Assembly (NCBI GenBank): GCA_021324825.1
Contig: JAJPII010000033.1
Span: 186,001 to 250,000, forward strand
From: Spartobacteria bacterium
GTDB taxonomy: Bacteria > Verrucomicrobiota > Verrucomicrobiia > Chthoniobacterales > Chthoniobacteraceae
Length of the DNA: 64,000 nt
Reading direction: 5' to 3'
Part shown: positions 63,688-64,000 of the stretch, in pieces
Position numbering within the stretch: the stretch's first letter is position 1
Layout: every line of letters begins with the position of its first letter
Program-made: the position numbers and the translations under genes
The notes under the pieces: model-generated
Told to the model about the DNA's origin: nothing
Databases searched by the model: none
What the model saw: only the letters and a program-made list of their open reading frames with translations

Positions 63688-64000
63688 CGGAAATGGAGGA
63701 GGTACCGCACTTCGCCGCGCAGATACCCCTGCACGTCGAGGCCGCCCACGAGCTGGTATTGCTGGGTCAGCTTCAAGGTGGTTGTCAGCTCCTGTTTCCC
63801 GGTGCGGGGGTCCACGCCGCCCACGTTCACCGAGATGCGGTCCGCCAGCGATTCATTCTCCGAAGGCGCTTTCTGCTTGAAGACCTTCCGGTAAACCTTC
63901 TGGAACAGCAGCGCCGCCGCCCGGCCCGCCAGCACGTCGGCGGCGCCGCTGCCGGTCAATTCCTGCGAGGTCGCGCCCGTGGCCAGCAGCGAGACGATGT
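63684..64000 (-). CDS. tamB: TamB-like translocation/assembly module protein, C-terminal end (partial, runs off right edge)
   Basis: Only ~105 C-terminal residues are inside the window; the frame stays open through 64000. The sequence IVSLLATGATSQELTGSGAA, LADRISVNVGG, KLTQQYQLVGGLDVQGYLRG and a final YLLHFR corresponds to the C-terminal DUF490 end of TamB, which docks to TamA. TamB spans the periplasm from the inner membrane and carries lipids. ATGA overlap with tamA. Confidence 0.82.
   Translation of the reverse strand, partial: IVSLLATGATSQELTGSGAADVLAGRAAALLFQKVYRKVFKQKAPSENESLADRISVNVGGVDPRTGKQELTTTLKLTQQYQLVGGLDVQGYLRGEVRYLLHFR

Noticed and set aside
61297-63894. 865-codon plus-strand frame opposite the TamA-like and PRC-barrel genes
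   Set aside because: Spans several genes on the other strand and has no domain content.

Overview
The window is GC-rich chromosomal DNA from a free-living, probably Gram-negative (diderm) bacterium. Evidence for an outer membrane includes an LptD-like gene, a TamA/TamB pair, an MlaE/F/D-type lipid transporter, a FadL barrel, an OmpA-like protein and a second small barrel. The best phylum guess is Verrucomicrobiota. A perfect TGTTC-N4-GAACA palindrome overlaps the start of lexA, and this is the LexA motif described for that phylum; a DUF4912 protein and a bacterial deoxyhypusine-synthase-like gene are compatible with it. No rRNA, tRNA, CRISPR array, transposase or prophage gene was recognised. 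Genes are packed tightly, and many neighbours are coupled by ATGA, GTGA, TTGA or TGATG overlaps.

Region 1-16.2 kb is almost entirely leftward. It starts with a truncated coiled-coil protein and a rightward HNH nuclease. A long gene run follows, read from 11.6 kb down to 1.6 kb: nrdR, an ATP-cone-like protein, a HIT protein, an EthD protein, a FabF-like ketoacyl synthase, two sensor kinases, a FadL-type barrel, a receiver-kinase hybrid and a small lipoprotein. topB, dprA and an ECF sigma/anti-sigma pair come next. Region 16.4-26.1 kb runs rightward: DHS-like, hisD and proA, then a lipoprotein, a flavin monooxygenase, two methyltransferases and a phosphoesterase. Region 26.1-36.5 kb mixes folate (folC, folP), fatty acid (accD), histidine (hisF), competence (comF), translation (infA), chromatin (HU), nitrogen signalling (PII) and recombination (xer) genes.

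Region 36.6-52.6 kb runs rightward: lexA, the Mla-type transporter, rpmI-rplT-pheS-pheT, a 5'-3' exonuclease, lptD, UDP-glucose dehydrogenase, rsmB, and a three-gene protease cassette (permuted papain-like amidase, cytoplasmic subtilase, stand-alone I9-like inhibitor). Region 52.6-64 kb holds outer-membrane and small-molecule genes, hisC-pyrH-frr, and tamB-tamA at the right edge.

The most unusual items are the ketoacyl-synthase/FadL/three-kinase operon, the papain/subtilase/inhibitor cassette, a dispersed palindromic repeat concentrated between convergent genes, a possible structural switch in the rpmI-rplT spacer, and predicted regulatory sites for NrdR, LexA and sigma-54. All functional calls come from reading the sequence; no database search was run.
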